From NCBI RefSeq assembly GCF_000173075.1, contig NZ_ABVL01000001.1, positions 248,001 to 312,000 of the forward strand: a stretch of 64,000 bases of DNA. The letters are read 5' to 3'. The notes under the pieces are model-generated. The model was given only the letters and a program-made list of their open reading frames with translations. It had not been told where the DNA came from and made no database searches. Source of the DNA: Chthoniobacter flavus Ellin428 (GTDB lineage: Bacteria > Verrucomicrobiota > Verrucomicrobiia > Chthoniobacterales > Chthoniobacteraceae). Both the position numbers and the translations under genes were made by a program. Positions 36,737 to 45,539 of this stretch are shown piece after piece (the first letter of the stretch is position 1; each line of letters begins with the position of its first letter).

Positions 36737-37270
36737 ATGAAACAACTACTGATTCCCGGTGTCGCAGCGTTGACGCTGATGTTCACACCGATGGTGCACG
36801 CTCAAACTGTCGTGCGCGAAACGACCACCGCCGCCGTGGACCCTCTGGAGGCTACTGGCACGGTGACCGAATGGGGTCCCGACACGATGATTGTGCGGGA
36901 GAGGGACGTGGCTGATCCCGTCCGTTTTGGCTTTGCCAAGACCGTTGAATACGTCGACGAAGCGGGCAATCCTGTGACCCGCGAAGTGATCACACCGAAT
37001 ACTCCCGTGCGGGTTCGTTATATCCGCGAGGGCGATCGGATGCTGGTCAATCGGGTGATCGTGTCGCGCCCGGCGACCACTGAGACGACCACGACCACCA
37101 CCACCACCAGCACGGTGACGGGACGTGAGGCGAAGGACATCCGCAAGCTGCGCGAGAAGATCGCGCATGACGAAAAGGAACTGGCCGAGCACCCCGACCG
37201 GGTGAAACTGCAGGAGCAGCTCGACCGCGACCGTGCTGCGCTCAAGGAACTGGAACGAGGCCCGCAGTAA
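36737..37270 (+). CDS. Small exported protein with Thr-rich linker and C-terminal coiled coil
   Basis: 177 residues from the ATG at 36737. The signal peptide MKQLLIPGVAALTLMFTPMVHAQ is followed by a compact beta-rich domain (GTVTEWGPDTMIVRERD, VEYVDEAGNPVTREVITPNT, VRYIREGDRMLVNRVIV). Then come an eight-threonine linker and a charged helix with heptad character (REAKDIRKLREKIAHDEKEL). The small domain resembles families of short periplasmic OB-like or SH3-like proteins, but I cannot name it. A very good ribosome-binding site suggests high expression. Confidence 0.75.
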   Translation: MKQLLIPGVAALTLMFTPMVHAQTVVRETTTAAVDPLEATGTVTEWGPDTMIVRERDVADPVRFGFAKTVEYVDEAGNPVTREVITPNTPVRVRYIREGDRMLVNRVIVSRPATTETTTTTTTTSTVTGREAKDIRKLREKIAHDEKELAEHPDRVKLQEQLDRDRAALKELERGPQ

Positions 37271-37288
37271 GCGAAGTAAAGCGGTATT

Positions 37289-37327
37289 AGGGTGCAGGGT
37301 GCAGGATTTCATCATTCTGCACCCTGC
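37289..37327. repeat. Slipped-repeat hairpin (GGGTGCA) between convergent genes
   Basis: The direct repeat agggtgcagggtgcagga (37289-37306) pairs with ctgcaccctgc (37317-37327); at least 11 perfect pairs. It starts 18 bp after the upstream stop codon and lies about 45 bp from the stop of the convergent beta-helix gene, a good position for a bidirectional terminator. Confidence 0.7.
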
Positions 37328-37373
37328 GTCGTTTAGCCTGTCAGGCTTGAAAAGCAGAACCAGCGAGGGTGCT

Positions 37374-39902
37374 TTAGGGCGTCAGCGTCACGTTGCTCAT
37401 GATCGTCCGGCAGAGAGTTCCGTTGTTGTTGTGTGCCGTCACGCAAAGGCCGGCGCAGACCGCGGTGGGCAGATTGACCGTCGCCGTGCCGAGTTGGGTC
37501 CAGGTGACGCCATCCGCCGAATAACTTCCAACCACCGTGGTGGTGCCGGTGCGCTGAAGCTTGACCCAATAGGGAGCGCGCAAGGTGCCGGCGACCGCGA
37601 CTTGGGACGCTGATCCGCCGACGCTCGTGCGTTGCTGCATGGCGATGCCCTGACCCGGTGTGACCAGGATGTCGACAAACATCCCGTTGGCGTTGTGACT
37701 GTCGCGGAACATCAGGCCCGCCTTGGCCCAGGCATTGGTATTGTCGACGGAATTGACCAGCGCTACGAGGGTGCCATTGCCATTCCACGAGGTGTCCACG
37801 AATTGGAAAGTGTCCGCCGTGTTCCAAATGTCAGAGCCCGAGCCGTCCACGAAATACGTTCCGCTGGTGTAACAAATCGCCGCGCCATCCGCCGCAACAC
37901 TGCCGATATCTTCGTTCGTGGAAAAGATGCCGAGGGGACCGGATGGCCGGGGCCCGCCGACATAGAGTGGGATGAAGAAGTTACTCGCATAAGTGCCCCC
38001 GCGAGCAGGGAATTGCGTGTTGGAAGTCGTGACTGTGGTGGTGCCGCTGGTCTCCGAGATCGGCACGGTGAAAGTCCCGCTCATGTTGGTGAATCCCGTG
38101 TAGCAGACGCTGGAGTTTGTATTCGAAATCATCGGCGTGCTGCCTGGGCTGGTGGTGACATTGGCGTAGCCGCCGAGAATTTCCGCCATGCCGCCGCCGG
38201 TGGCGAGGATGGAGGATGCCGGTTTGTTTTCGGTCTTGTAACCCAGCACCCAGAGCATGCCGCCATTGGTCACCTCGTCGGCGGAACTGGGACTCTCGTC
38301 GTTGATCGAACGCGCCCAAATTTGCTGTCCGGCGGTGCAGAAGGAGGTGCCGGCCCCCATGTTTGTGCAAGACTCGATGAAAGTAGTGATGGGCGCGCTT
38401 TGCTGGTTGATGACGTTCCCGGAGTTAAGCTCTGCGACGACTGTCCGCGCGGCGTTGATGCTGATGGACGTGTAGCCCGATTTGCCGACCAGGATGACCG
38501 GATTGGACGAGGCGGCATTCACCGAGAAGGCGCCGCCGGTAATGCTGCAGAACATGAAGTCCACCCGCTGAACCGAGGCCGGAATGGTGATCGTCTTGCT
38601 CAGGATGTAATTTTTCCCCGGGAAATAGACGACCGTCTTGCCCCCGGTGCCGGCGGCATTGAATGCGGCCTGGATGGCCGTGCTGTCGTCGACGCTGTCG
38701 GAACCGTTGGCGCCGTAGTCATTGACGTTGACCCAATTCGTAAGATTCGTCTCCCACGGGACGATCGGTGTGTCCTCCACAGGGAGGGCAAAGGAGTGCG
38801 TGTCCTGACCGGTGAACAGCGTGGTCGGCGGATAAGCGCAGTATTCGGAGATAAACGGCCCCGTGACGGCGTTGACGGTCTGATTTTTGATCGCGACCGT
38901 ATAACCGGAAACCTGCACGTTTCGGGCAAAGAGATCCTGCTGGGTGCCGGTGATGGCCACCGCCGGCGAAGTGGAACTACCGCCATTCAATTGGCTGTCC
39001 AGTAACACACAACTGCCGGCCGCGTTCGAAAAGCTAACCGCGGGAACGTGGTGGGCGCTCTGGTTCGAAAGCAAGTCGCGAACGGCTACACCTCCGCCCA
39101 CGATGGAGATCGCGGCGACATTTTGATTCGTGCAGGTGAGGTGCTCGAAAGCGCTGTCGTTTTCTGCGCCCGGCAGGGAGTAGACGGCATCGTCAAATCC
39201 GTTGATCGTAATGTCTTTGAGATAGGCCTGGACGGAACCCGTCTTGAACCAGATGCCGTAACATCCCGCGCCATCCGCGGAGGTGATCGTCACATTGGAC
39301 ATCCGCGCGGAGTTGGCGCCCTGGAAATGGATGCCGGCGGCGCCGGGATTGCCCGAACCGGTATTGACCGTCAGATTCTCGCAGAGATTCGAAGTGGCGA
39401 TGTTATTGAAAGTCGTGGACGGGTGCTGGTAGCAGAGGACCGGAGTGGGAGATGTCTTCGACTGGAAAGCAGCCAGGTTGTTATCCAGTTTCAGCGTCGC
39501 TCCCGCGCGGCTTTGGCCGACGAAGCGCACGTGATTGATGTCAAGACCGCTCACTACCGCTCCGGTGTAGATGATCGATTGGGTGAGACGATAGGTGCCG
39601 TTGGGGATGTAGATGATGTAGCTGTTGGACGCGGAAGCGAGGTATTGGTTTTTGATGAAATTGAAGGCGCTCTGGAAAGCGGCCGTGTCGTCGGTGGTGC
39701 CATTGCCGGTGGCGGCGGTGATGCCCGATGGAGGGGTGCGCAGGTTGATGATCCGGCCGCCGTTCTGCACGAGGGCGGCAGCGGGATAGACGACGTTGGT
39801 ATCGATCTGGCGGTCGCCGGCGGCGCCGCAGGGGAGCGGATGCGTGCCGAGAAGCAGGGCCGCGAGGATCGGGAGGGCGATGACGGGGAGGCGGTGTTTC
39901 AT
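37374..39902 (-). CDS. Secreted right-handed beta-helix protein with C-terminal concanavalin-like domain
   Basis: 842 residues from the ATG at 39902, which gives the signal peptide MKHRLPVIALPILAALLLG...CGAAG; an extension to 39938 is unlikely. Two Pectate_lyase_3-type helix openings are visible: TDDTAAFQSAFNFIKNQYLA with YIIYIPNGTYRL near residue 75, and DDSTAIQAAFNAAGTGGKTV with VYFPGKNYILSKTI near 410. This suggests a double beta-helix like GH55 enzymes. The last 190 residues (WNGNGTLVALVNSVDNTNAW, AGLMFRDSHNANGMFVDILV, SYSADGVTWTQLG) form a DUF1349-like sandwich often used for carbohydrate binding. It is the last gene of the sigma/FecR/beta-helix unit, 102 bp after the FecR gene, so it is a natural regulatory target or partner. 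Confidence 0.88.
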   Translation of the reverse strand: MKHRLPVIALPILAALLLGTHPLPCGAAGDRQIDTNVVYPAAALVQNGGRIINLRTPPSGITAATGNGTTDDTAAFQSAFNFIKNQYLASASNSYIIYIPNGTYRLTQSIIYTGAVVSGLDINHVRFVGQSRAGATLKLDNNLAAFQSKTSPTPVLCYQHPSTTFNNIATSNLCENLTVNTGSGNPGAAGIHFQGANSARMSNVTITSADGAGCYGIWFKTGSVQAYLKDITINGFDDAVYSLPGAENDSAFEHLTCTNQNVAAISIVGGGVAVRDLLSNQSAHHVPAVSFSNAAGSCVLLDSQLNGGSSTSPAVAITGTQQDLFARNVQVSGYTVAIKNQTVNAVTGPFISEYCAYPPTTLFTGQDTHSFALPVEDTPIVPWETNLTNWVNVNDYGANGSDSVDDSTAIQAAFNAAGTGGKTVVYFPGKNYILSKTITIPASVQRVDFMFCSITGGAFSVNAASSNPVILVGKSGYTSISINAARTVVAELNSGNVINQQSAPITTFIESCTNMGAGTSFCTAGQQIWARSINDESPSSADEVTNGGMLWVLGYKTENKPASSILATGGGMAEILGGYANVTTSPGSTPMISNTNSSVCYTGFTNMSGTFTVPISETSGTTTVTTSNTQFPARGGTYASNFFIPLYVGGPRPSGPLGIFSTNEDIGSVAADGAAICYTSGTYFVDGSGSDIWNTADTFQFVDTSWNGNGTLVALVNSVDNTNAWAKAGLMFRDSHNANGMFVDILVTPGQGIAMQQRTSVGGSASQVAVAGTLRAPYWVKLQRTGTTTVVGSYSADGVTWTQLGTATVNLPTAVCAGLCVTAHNNNGTLCRTIMSNVTLTP

Positions 39903-40004
39903 AGAGGTGAGGTTGGTGGTGGAAGAGCGTGAGGACAAAATGGCCCGGACATCAGCGAAGGACTGACGGACACAGGGGACAGAGAGGTTGAAAAAGGAGA
40001 GCGA

Positions 40005-41474
40005 TCAGCCGCCGCCGGGGGCAGCCGGGCGGGCCAGTTCGCGCACTTCGGCAGGAGCCAGCGAGCGCCCGTAGACGCGCAATTCATCGATGAGGCCGCC
40101 GAAGCGCCGCGTGCCATCCGTCGCCATGAGGCCGATGTGGAGCCGCGCGTGCCGATTGAAATTGGGGCGAATCCCGCTGTGCTCGGTCACATCGTGTCCA
40201 TCGAGATAAAGCTGGGCCGTCGCATTGCGTCCATCGATCACCGCTGCGACGTGATGCCACGCGCCGGGCTGGAGGAGCTGGCCGAAGCTGACCGCCTGCG
40301 CGCCGAGGCCCGGGCCCGAACTGGTTTCGAAGACCAGATCTCCGCGGTCGCTATCCAGAAAGAAACGGAAGCCATCGGTATGCACGCCGTCGGCGCTGTT
40401 CGCCAGGAGCGGATTTAAGTGCAAGGTCTCGCCGGAAAGCCGTATCCAGGCCGTGATGCTCAGGTTTTCGGGCAGGGTGACGACGCTGGTGCGAACGCGG
40501 GCGCGGCTACCTTCGAGATGGAGCGCCATGCCCCGCCAGCCTTGCGACCAAATGCCGGCCAGCGCGTCGGGCGGATAGATTTCGGCCGGCCCGATCCCGC
40601 CCGCGTGATCGACACTCTGCGCTCCGGAACCTTCGTCGAAAGTCCAGTGGCCGAGTAATCCCTGCTGGAGGGATTCGGCGACGGCCAGCGGCTGAACGTC
40701 CACGGAAGCACGGCCATCGACCACTGCGGAGTGCAAGGCCTGGACGACCACGCCCGAAGCCTCGCTGCGCTTTCCGAGCAGGACAGCGCCTTCATCCACG
40801 CGGAGCTGCGTGCTGTCGGGGCTGGCGCCGAGGGTAAAGCGGGTTCCGATCACTTCGGCCTGAGCGTGAGGGGTGAAGAGCAGCAGCGGAGCGTGCGGCG
40901 GTTGGTGCGCCACGCTGGCCTGGAGCGAGCCGCGCCGCAGCTCGAGGCGTTTCGCCGGCTGCAACGCGGCGAAGTAGAGTTCCCCATCACCGGCCAGCTG
41001 TAGGATGGTGTTTTCCGTCCGGAAGCGGATCTCCGCCCGGCTGCCCTCGTCCGAAAACAACGTGTCGCCCGCCTCGAGATCCGCGCCCTCCGAGGGAATG
41101 GTGGCGCGCTTCCCGCCATGCAGTACGGTGCCGTGGCCGGCGGAAAAAGTGACGTGCACGAAAAGGGGATCGTGGGACGGCGCAGCCGCGTGCGGCCACC
41201 ACCAGACCAGCCCGCAGAACACAGCGAGAACCGCGGCCAGGGCCAGGAACCGGTGGGACGAACGGATCGGAGGATCGAAGGGAATCGGCGCGACGTGAAT
41301 GCCGTCGGAGGCATGGATGTCCTGGAGAAGCAGACGTTCCCAAGCCAGTTGCAGGTAGGTGGCGCGGAGATCGGAATCGCCTTCGAGGGCGTGCTCGACG
41401 TGGTCGCTCTCTTCCTCGGATAAGGCGCGATCCAGATAGGCGATCAGATCCTGCGTAGTGACGTCAGGTTTCAT
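40005..41474 (-). CDS. FecR-LamG transmembrane anti-sigma regulator
   Basis: 489 residues. Residues 1-70 are the cytoplasmic anti-sigma part (LIAYLDRALSEEESDHVEHAL). A single membrane helix (RFLALAAVLAVFCGLVWWW, about 80-98) is followed by the periplasmic FecR domain (GADLEAGDTLFSDEGSRAEI, EVIGTRFTL, RVDEGAVLL). The last 220 residues are a LamG domain (LLGHWTFDEGSG ... HHVAAVIDGRNATAQLYLDG ... GGLIDELRVYGRSL). FecR proteins pass outer-membrane or periplasmic signals to ECF sigma factors. The LamG end suggests direct recognition of a glycan or protein ligand. It overlaps the sigma factor gene by 11 bp. Confidence 0.92.
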   Translation of the reverse strand: MKPDVTTQDLIAYLDRALSEEESDHVEHALEGDSDLRATYLQLAWERLLLQDIHASDGIHVAPIPFDPPIRSSHRFLALAAVLAVFCGLVWWWPHAAAPSHDPLFVHVTFSAGHGTVLHGGKRATIPSEGADLEAGDTLFSDEGSRAEIRFRTENTILQLAGDGELYFAALQPAKRLELRRGSLQASVAHQPPHAPLLLFTPHAQAEVIGTRFTLGASPDSTQLRVDEGAVLLGKRSEASGVVVQALHSAVVDGRASVDVQPLAVAESLQQGLLGHWTFDEGSGAQSVDHAGGIGPAEIYPPDALAGIWSQGWRGMALHLEGSRARVRTSVVTLPENLSITAWIRLSGETLHLNPLLANSADGVHTDGFRFFLDSDRGDLVFETSSGPGLGAQAVSFGQLLQPGAWHHVAAVIDGRNATAQLYLDGHDVTEHSGIRPNFNRHARLHIGLMATDGTRRFGGLIDELRVYGRSLAPAEVRELARPAAPGGG

Positions 41475-41982
41475 GGCTTTGCAGGCTTTGGCGAAGACAC
41501 AGATTCAAAGCGGCTCGGGTGCGGAACATGCGCACCTTGACCCAGGCAACTGAACGCTGCAGCGCGGAGGCGATCTCGGAATATTTCAGTCCGCCTTCGA
41601 AATGCTGCCGGATGACTTCGCGATCCAGATCCGGAAGCTTTTCCATGCAGTCGGCGAGCGCCCGCCGCTCCAGTTCGAAGCGGGCCTCGGAGTGGCGCTC
41701 GGTATCGAGCAAAAGGGGAAGCTGCTCCTCGAGTGCGCGACGCCGGTCCTGTTCGCGCTGCTGCTTTTTGCGTTCGCGATACCAAACGTGGCGCGCAATG
41801 GAACAGAGCCAGCAGGTGAAATCGGCCTCGGGAAAATATTGATCCTCCTTCCGGTGAGCGATCAGCATGGTCTCCTGGACGATGTCCTCCGCCAACGGCA
41901 GATCTCGGCAACACGCGTAGACATAGAGAAGAACCGCGCGGCGATGCTCAGCCAGAATTTGGGTGGCGGGAGGGAGCTGCAT
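41464..41982 (-). CDS. ECF-type RNA polymerase sigma factor
   Basis: 172 residues with sigma region 2 (YVYACCRDLPLAEDIVQETM, then FTCWLCSIARHVWYRERKK) and region 4 (LDREVIRQHFEGGLKYSEIA, SVAWVKVRMFRTRAALN). No region 3, as expected for extracytoplasmic-function sigma factors. Cysteines in YACC and FTCWLC are unusual and could matter for redox, but this is speculation. First gene of a minus-strand unit with the FecR-LamG regulator and the beta-helix protein. No ECF -35 motif could be recognised in the 249 bp gap to the divergent antiporter gene. Confidence 0.93.
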   Translation of the reverse strand: MQLPPATQILAEHRRAVLLYVYACCRDLPLAEDIVQETMLIAHRKEDQYFPEADFTCWLCSIARHVWYRERKKQQREQDRRRALEEQLPLLLDTERHSEARFELERRALADCMEKLPDLDREVIRQHFEGGLKYSEIASALQRSVAWVKVRMFRTRAALNLCLRQSLQSHET

Positions 41983-42231
41983 GAGGGGGACTCACTGGGA
42001 TAATCTCCCGTCCCGCCCGGAGGTTACAGGAATTTTGCTGACCGCGCCGTTTCGCTTCCCTCCACAAAACTTGGCCGGCGGAAATGCCGGCCCACCATTC
42101 GCCGTCTGCATGGTGGATTTGTGCCGCAGGTACATGCTGCTTCCCGTAGGACCAAGGTCCGATAGGAGTGGGCCGTCTAACAGGGCACGGTTCCCGATGC
42201 AACCGGGCGAGAACGCCCGGCCCCACGCTCC

Positions 42232-43338
42232 ATGAAAACGTTGCTGAAAGAAATCCGCGGCAACCCGCTGCTTTGGCTGCTGGCATTTGTGCCCGTGGTG
42301 TTCGGCGCGGCCAGGTTTAAGCCCGAGGCGCACACGCTGCTCTTCGTCCTGTCGGTGCTGGCGATTGTGCCGCTGGCGGCGCTGCTGAGCCACGCCACGG
42401 AGTCGGTCGCGGCGAAGACCGGCGACGCGGTCGGTGGGCTCCTCAATGCCACGCTTGGGAACTTGACCGAGTTGGTCATCGCGCTGGCGGCGTTGCGAGC
42501 GGGCGAATACATGCTCGTCAAGGCATCGGTGGCCGGCGCGATCGTCACCAACACGCTCTTCATGCTCGGCGCGTCGTTTCTCCTCGGCGGCCTCAAGCAT
42601 CACACCCAGGAATTCAACCGTGTGAGTGCGCGGATGCAGGCGGGAATGCTCTTTCTCGCGACCATCGCCCTCCTCGTGCCATCCGCGATTGTCGAGGCGG
42701 ATTCGGGGACGCATGCCGAATTCACCAACAAGCTGAGCGTCGGTTTCGCCGTGTTGCTCATCGCGGCCTACGGACTCGGTATGTTGTTTTCGCTGAAAAC
42801 GCATCGCGAGCTCTTCGGCAGTGAATCGCACGGCGAGGAAGGCGAGGAGCCGTGGCCGATCGGCCTCGCGCTCGGGGTCCTCGCGGGCGTGACGGTGCTG
42901 GTCGCGCTGGTCAGCGAGATCTTCGTCGAGTCCGTGCAGGAAGCGGCGGTGTCGTTCGGCATGACGCAGGCTTTCGTTGGCTTCATCGTCGTCGCGCTCG
43001 TCGGTGCGGCTGCGGAGATGGCGTCTGCCTTTTCCGGTGCGCGAAAGAACCGGCTCGACTTGAGTGTTGGCATCGCGCTCGGCAGCGCGTCGCAAATCGC
43101 GCTTTTCGTTGCGCCGGTCCTGGTGCTGCTCAGCTACGTCATCGGCCCCACGCCGATGAACCTGCAATTCTGGCCGGGTGCGGTGGTGATGATGCTGGTC
43201 GCGGCACTCACCGCCTCGCTGGTCACCAACAGCGGCCGCTCCGCGTGGTTCGGCGGCGTCCTCGTGTTGATGGTTTATCTCGTCTTCGCCATCACGCTCT
43301 ACCTGCTGCCGCCGGGTGGGCAGGCCACGCCACCATGA
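42232..43338 (+). CDS. cax: Calcium/proton antiporter, CaCA superfamily (Cax)
   Basis: 368 residues, about 11 membrane helices. The two inverted halves each carry the alpha-repeat with acidic residues: ATLGNLTELVIALAALRAGE and VGAAAEMASAFSGARKNRLDLSVGIALGSASQIALF. An acidic loop (ESHGEEGEEPW) separates the halves as in Cax/ChaA. It exports Ca2+ from the cytoplasm in exchange for protons. The second motif has Met-Ala where many homologues have His-x-x-Ala, a small departure. The gene stands alone, divergent from the sigma factor. Confidence 0.92.
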   Translation: MKTLLKEIRGNPLLWLLAFVPVVFGAARFKPEAHTLLFVLSVLAIVPLAALLSHATESVAAKTGDAVGGLLNATLGNLTELVIALAALRAGEYMLVKASVAGAIVTNTLFMLGASFLLGGLKHHTQEFNRVSARMQAGMLFLATIALLVPSAIVEADSGTHAEFTNKLSVGFAVLLIAAYGLGMLFSLKTHRELFGSESHGEEGEEPWPIGLALGVLAGVTVLVALVSEIFVESVQEAAVSFGMTQAFVGFIVVALVGAAAEMASAFSGARKNRLDLSVGIALGSASQIALFVAPVLVLLSYVIGPTPMNLQFWPGAVVMMLVAALTASLVTNSGRSAWFGGVLVLMVYLVFAITLYLLPPGGQATPP

Positions 43339-43580
43339 GCCGCTCCGCTATCTTCGATGCCAGGGGTGACGCTCGCGCCGCGGCCCAGCGCGCCGCTGCC
43401 AACGCCTCGCTCATGGCGCGTCAGCCACAAGGAAATGCCCCTACGAGCGCTTCGACGATTTCGCGAAGGGACAGCACAGGGGGAGCAGCAGAAGCCGGTG
43501 GTGAACGAACTCTTCATCCGGACTGCCGAGGCGAACACTCATGGCAAACCCCAAATCTATTTTGCAGGTATAAGTGATTC

Positions 43581-43603
43581 GCCATCAATGAATTATTGAT
43601 GGC
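43581..43603 (-). terminator. Hairpin at the 3' end of tRNA-Asp
   Basis: A perfect 9-bp stem (gccatcaat 43581-43589 with attgatggc 43595-43603) and a 5-base loop. On the tRNA strand its first arm begins with GCCA, i.e. the discriminator base and encoded CCA end of the tRNA. No U-tract follows. Confidence 0.6.
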
Positions 43604-43676
43604 GGAGCCTACGGGGCTCGAACCCGCAACCTCCGCCGTGACAGGGCGGCGCTCTAACCAATTGAGCTAAGGCTCC
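43600..43676 (-). tRNA. tRNA-Asp (anticodon GTC)
   Basis: On the minus strand the acceptor arm ggagcct (43676-43670) pairs with aggctcc (43610-43604). The D-arm is tagctcaattggttagagc, the anticodon stem-loop gccgccCTGTCACggcgg has GTC in the seven-base loop, and the T-arm contains ggttcgagcccc. The discriminator G and CCA are encoded at 43603-43600. All cloverleaf parts are present. Confidence 0.97.
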
Positions 43677-43787
43677 TCGAAGGAGGCGCGCACACTAGAG
43701 CCCGAGGCTGGAGGCGGCAACAAATTTTTCGGATTTTTTTCGCGCGCAAATTCCGCGCTGCCCTACCGTGACAAAAACCTCGTTTTG

Positions 43788-44570
43788 ATGCCTGCGACTT
43801 TGCCCCAACCTCGCGTTTTTCTCACTGCCGAATGGCGATCGCTGCTCATGGTGAATTACGTGATGGATCCGGCGGTGTTGCGTCCGTTGGTGCCGCGCGG
43901 CGTGGAGCTGGATCTGTGGCAGGGCGAAGCGTTGGTGAGCATGGTCGGGTTTCTGTTTCTCGACACGCGGGTGTTGGGTGTGCCGATTCCGTTTCATCGC
44001 GATTTCGAGGAGGTGAACCTGCGCTTCTATGTGCGGCGTGAGACGCCGGAAGGCTGGCGGCGTGGGGTGATTTTCGTGCGGGAGATCGTGCCGCGGTGGG
44101 CGATTGCTTCGCTGGCGCGCGGCCTTTACAATGAGCCGTATTTGGCGTGTCCGATGCGACATCATCTCACGGCGGGGACTTGCGAGTACGGGTGGCATTT
44201 CGCCGGGCGCTGGAATTCGTTGAGCGCGGAGTTTCGCGGCGAACCGGTGTTGCTGGGCGAGGGGAGCGCGGAGGAATTCATCTTCGAGCATTATTGGGGC
44301 TACACACGGCTGCGTGATGGAAGCACGGCGGAATACCAGGTGGAGCATCCGCGCTGGCGGGCGTGGACGGCGGAGAATCCACGGCTGGAGGGCGACATGA
44401 CGGCGCTTTATGGAGCGGAGTTTGCGCAGGCGCTCGGACGTGCGCCGGTTTCGGCGTTTCTCGCGGAAGGGTCGGCGATTTCGGTGCGGAAGGGGGCGGG
44501 GGTGAGAGGGGGAGGGGGAGGAACATCCAACATCGAACGCCCAACCGTTTCGACAAGCTCAAGGTCCTGA
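43788..44570 (+). CDS. DUF2071 (YqjF-like) family protein with repeat-derived C-terminal tail
   Basis: 260 residues from the ATG at 43788. Family segments: FLTAEWRSLLMVNYVMDPAV, LVPRGVELDLWQGEALVSMV, VPIPFHRDFEEVNLRFYVRR, RWAIASLARGLYNEPYLACP. DUF2071 proteins resemble acetoacetate decarboxylases in fold; no reaction is known. The conserved part ends near SAISVRKGAG. The last 24 residues (RGGGGGTSNIERPTVSTSSRS and neighbours) are encoded by a G-rich tract and the adjacent repeat hairpin, and the stop codon (44568-44570) lies inside that hairpin. The tail is probably a recent addition through repeat insertion or loss of the original stop. Confidence 0.82.
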   Translation: MPATLPQPRVFLTAEWRSLLMVNYVMDPAVLRPLVPRGVELDLWQGEALVSMVGFLFLDTRVLGVPIPFHRDFEEVNLRFYVRRETPEGWRRGVIFVREIVPRWAIASLARGLYNEPYLACPMRHHLTAGTCEYGWHFAGRWNSLSAEFRGEPVLLGEGSAEEFIFEHYWGYTRLRDGSTAEYQVEHPRWRAWTAENPRLEGDMTALYGAEFAQALGRAPVSAFLAEGSAISVRKGAGVRGGGGGTSNIERPTVSTSSRS

Positions 44571-44600
44571 GCTTGTCGAAGGACATCCAACATCCAATGA
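44522..44600. repeat. Hairpin with flanking ACATCCAACATC direct repeats
   Basis: The stem ttcgacaagctcaag (44549-44563) pairs with ctgagcttgtcgaa (44567-44580). On both sides are copies of a acatccaacatc repeat (44523 and 44583). The stop codon of the DUF2071 gene lies within it. It separates two convergent genes. The TTCGACAAGCTCA stem is also a common dispersed motif in other bacterial genomes as I recall it. Confidence 0.65.
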
Positions 44601-44678
44601 CGCAAGCTAGGCGCGGACGGTTTTCGGGTGTGGGTGTTGAAGTATCCGATTAACTCCGACCGAGTTTGGGTCGGGCGA

Positions 44679-45149
44679 TTACGGCTGCTTCCGCCGGGTG
44701 CGCGGGGCGATCAGCACCAAGCCGCAGCAACCGAGACCGGCGAGCAGGAATTGCGGGAGGATCTCTCTGCTGGAGGTGTGCGGCTGCGGCGCCAGGTCCT
44801 TTTTCTCCAGGTCGTAGCTGACTTCCAAACCCTTGCTACCCGGTCGCACTTCCTTGATGTGCACCTGGATGGTCTCGCTTTTGACGAAGCGATGTTCAAC
44901 GGTGAGCCAGAGCCGCGGTTTGTGGTCGGCATCCTGGACGTAAAGCCGCGCTTCCTGGTGGAGTTCATAGGTCTTGTTATCCTTCAACGGTTGCGACGAG
45001 GACCGGTCCACGACGATCGTAAACCTGGTCTTCGAAAAAGCCGCCAGATTGGTGACAATGAGTTGGTCGGGCTTCGGGACGGGGATGTCCGCACGAGCGG
45101 CGACGACGGCGAAGCCGCAGAGGAACGCGGCGAGAAGAAAGGATTTCAT
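44679..45149 (-). CDS. Small exported protein with C-terminal membrane anchor
   Basis: 156 residues from the ATG at 45149. Signal peptide MKSFLLAAFLCGFAVVAARA, then a beta-rich domain (LIVTNLAAFSKTRFTIVVDR, TYELHQEARLYVQDADHKPR). It ends in a hydrophobic helix LPQFLLAGLGCCGLVLIAP and a basic tail RTRRKQP, the layout of C-terminally anchored periplasmic proteins. An earlier in-frame ATG (45212) would hide the signal peptide. No family recognised. Converges on the DUF2071 gene. Confidence 0.7.
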   Translation of the reverse strand: MKSFLLAAFLCGFAVVAARADIPVPKPDQLIVTNLAAFSKTRFTIVVDRSSSQPLKDNKTYELHQEARLYVQDADHKPRLWLTVEHRFVKSETIQVHIKEVRPGSKGLEVSYDLEKKDLAPQPHTSSREILPQFLLAGLGCCGLVLIAPRTRRKQP

Positions 45150-45286
45150 ACCGATGAAAAAACCACAGAAAAGATGGAAGAATGTGTCACGAGCGTCAAA
45201 CGCCATTCGCAAGAGCGGTGCGTTGTAAATGTCGACACCCGTCGATCTGCGGCTAGAATTCCCATGGTGTCTTTTGGCGCCACCCT

Positions 45287-45529
45287 ATGACGACTTCTCC
45301 TGCTCTGCCCGTCATGGCGGATATCGTTGTCCCGCCGCCCACTCCACCGCCTCGCACGGTGTCACCTTATATGACGGTCGGCGTGTTGCCATTCGTGACC
45401 CTCGCCGTCGTGGCGATCATCGTGTTGTGGTTCGCACGCAAAGCGCGGTCGCTGAAGTCAAGCGCGGCTCCCCTTGCCACCTCGACGGTCATCGACCGCC
45501 GCTACAGCTGCCCGCCAGGGAAAACCTAA
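45287..45529 (+). CDS. Small single-pass membrane protein
   Basis: 80 codons. A proline-rich N-terminus (VVPPPTPPPRTVSPY) precedes one clear membrane helix (VGVLPFVTLAVVAIIVLWFA) and a basic flank (RKARSLKSS). It is followed 10 bp later by another membrane-protein gene on the same strand, so it may be the first gene of a three-gene membrane cluster. Function unknown; being short, it could still be a chance frame. Confidence 0.5.
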   Translation: MTTSPALPVMADIVVPPPTPPPRTVSPYMTVGVLPFVTLAVVAIIVLWFARKARSLKSSAAPLATSTVIDRRYSCPPGKT

Positions 45530-45539
45530 CCTCTACGCC

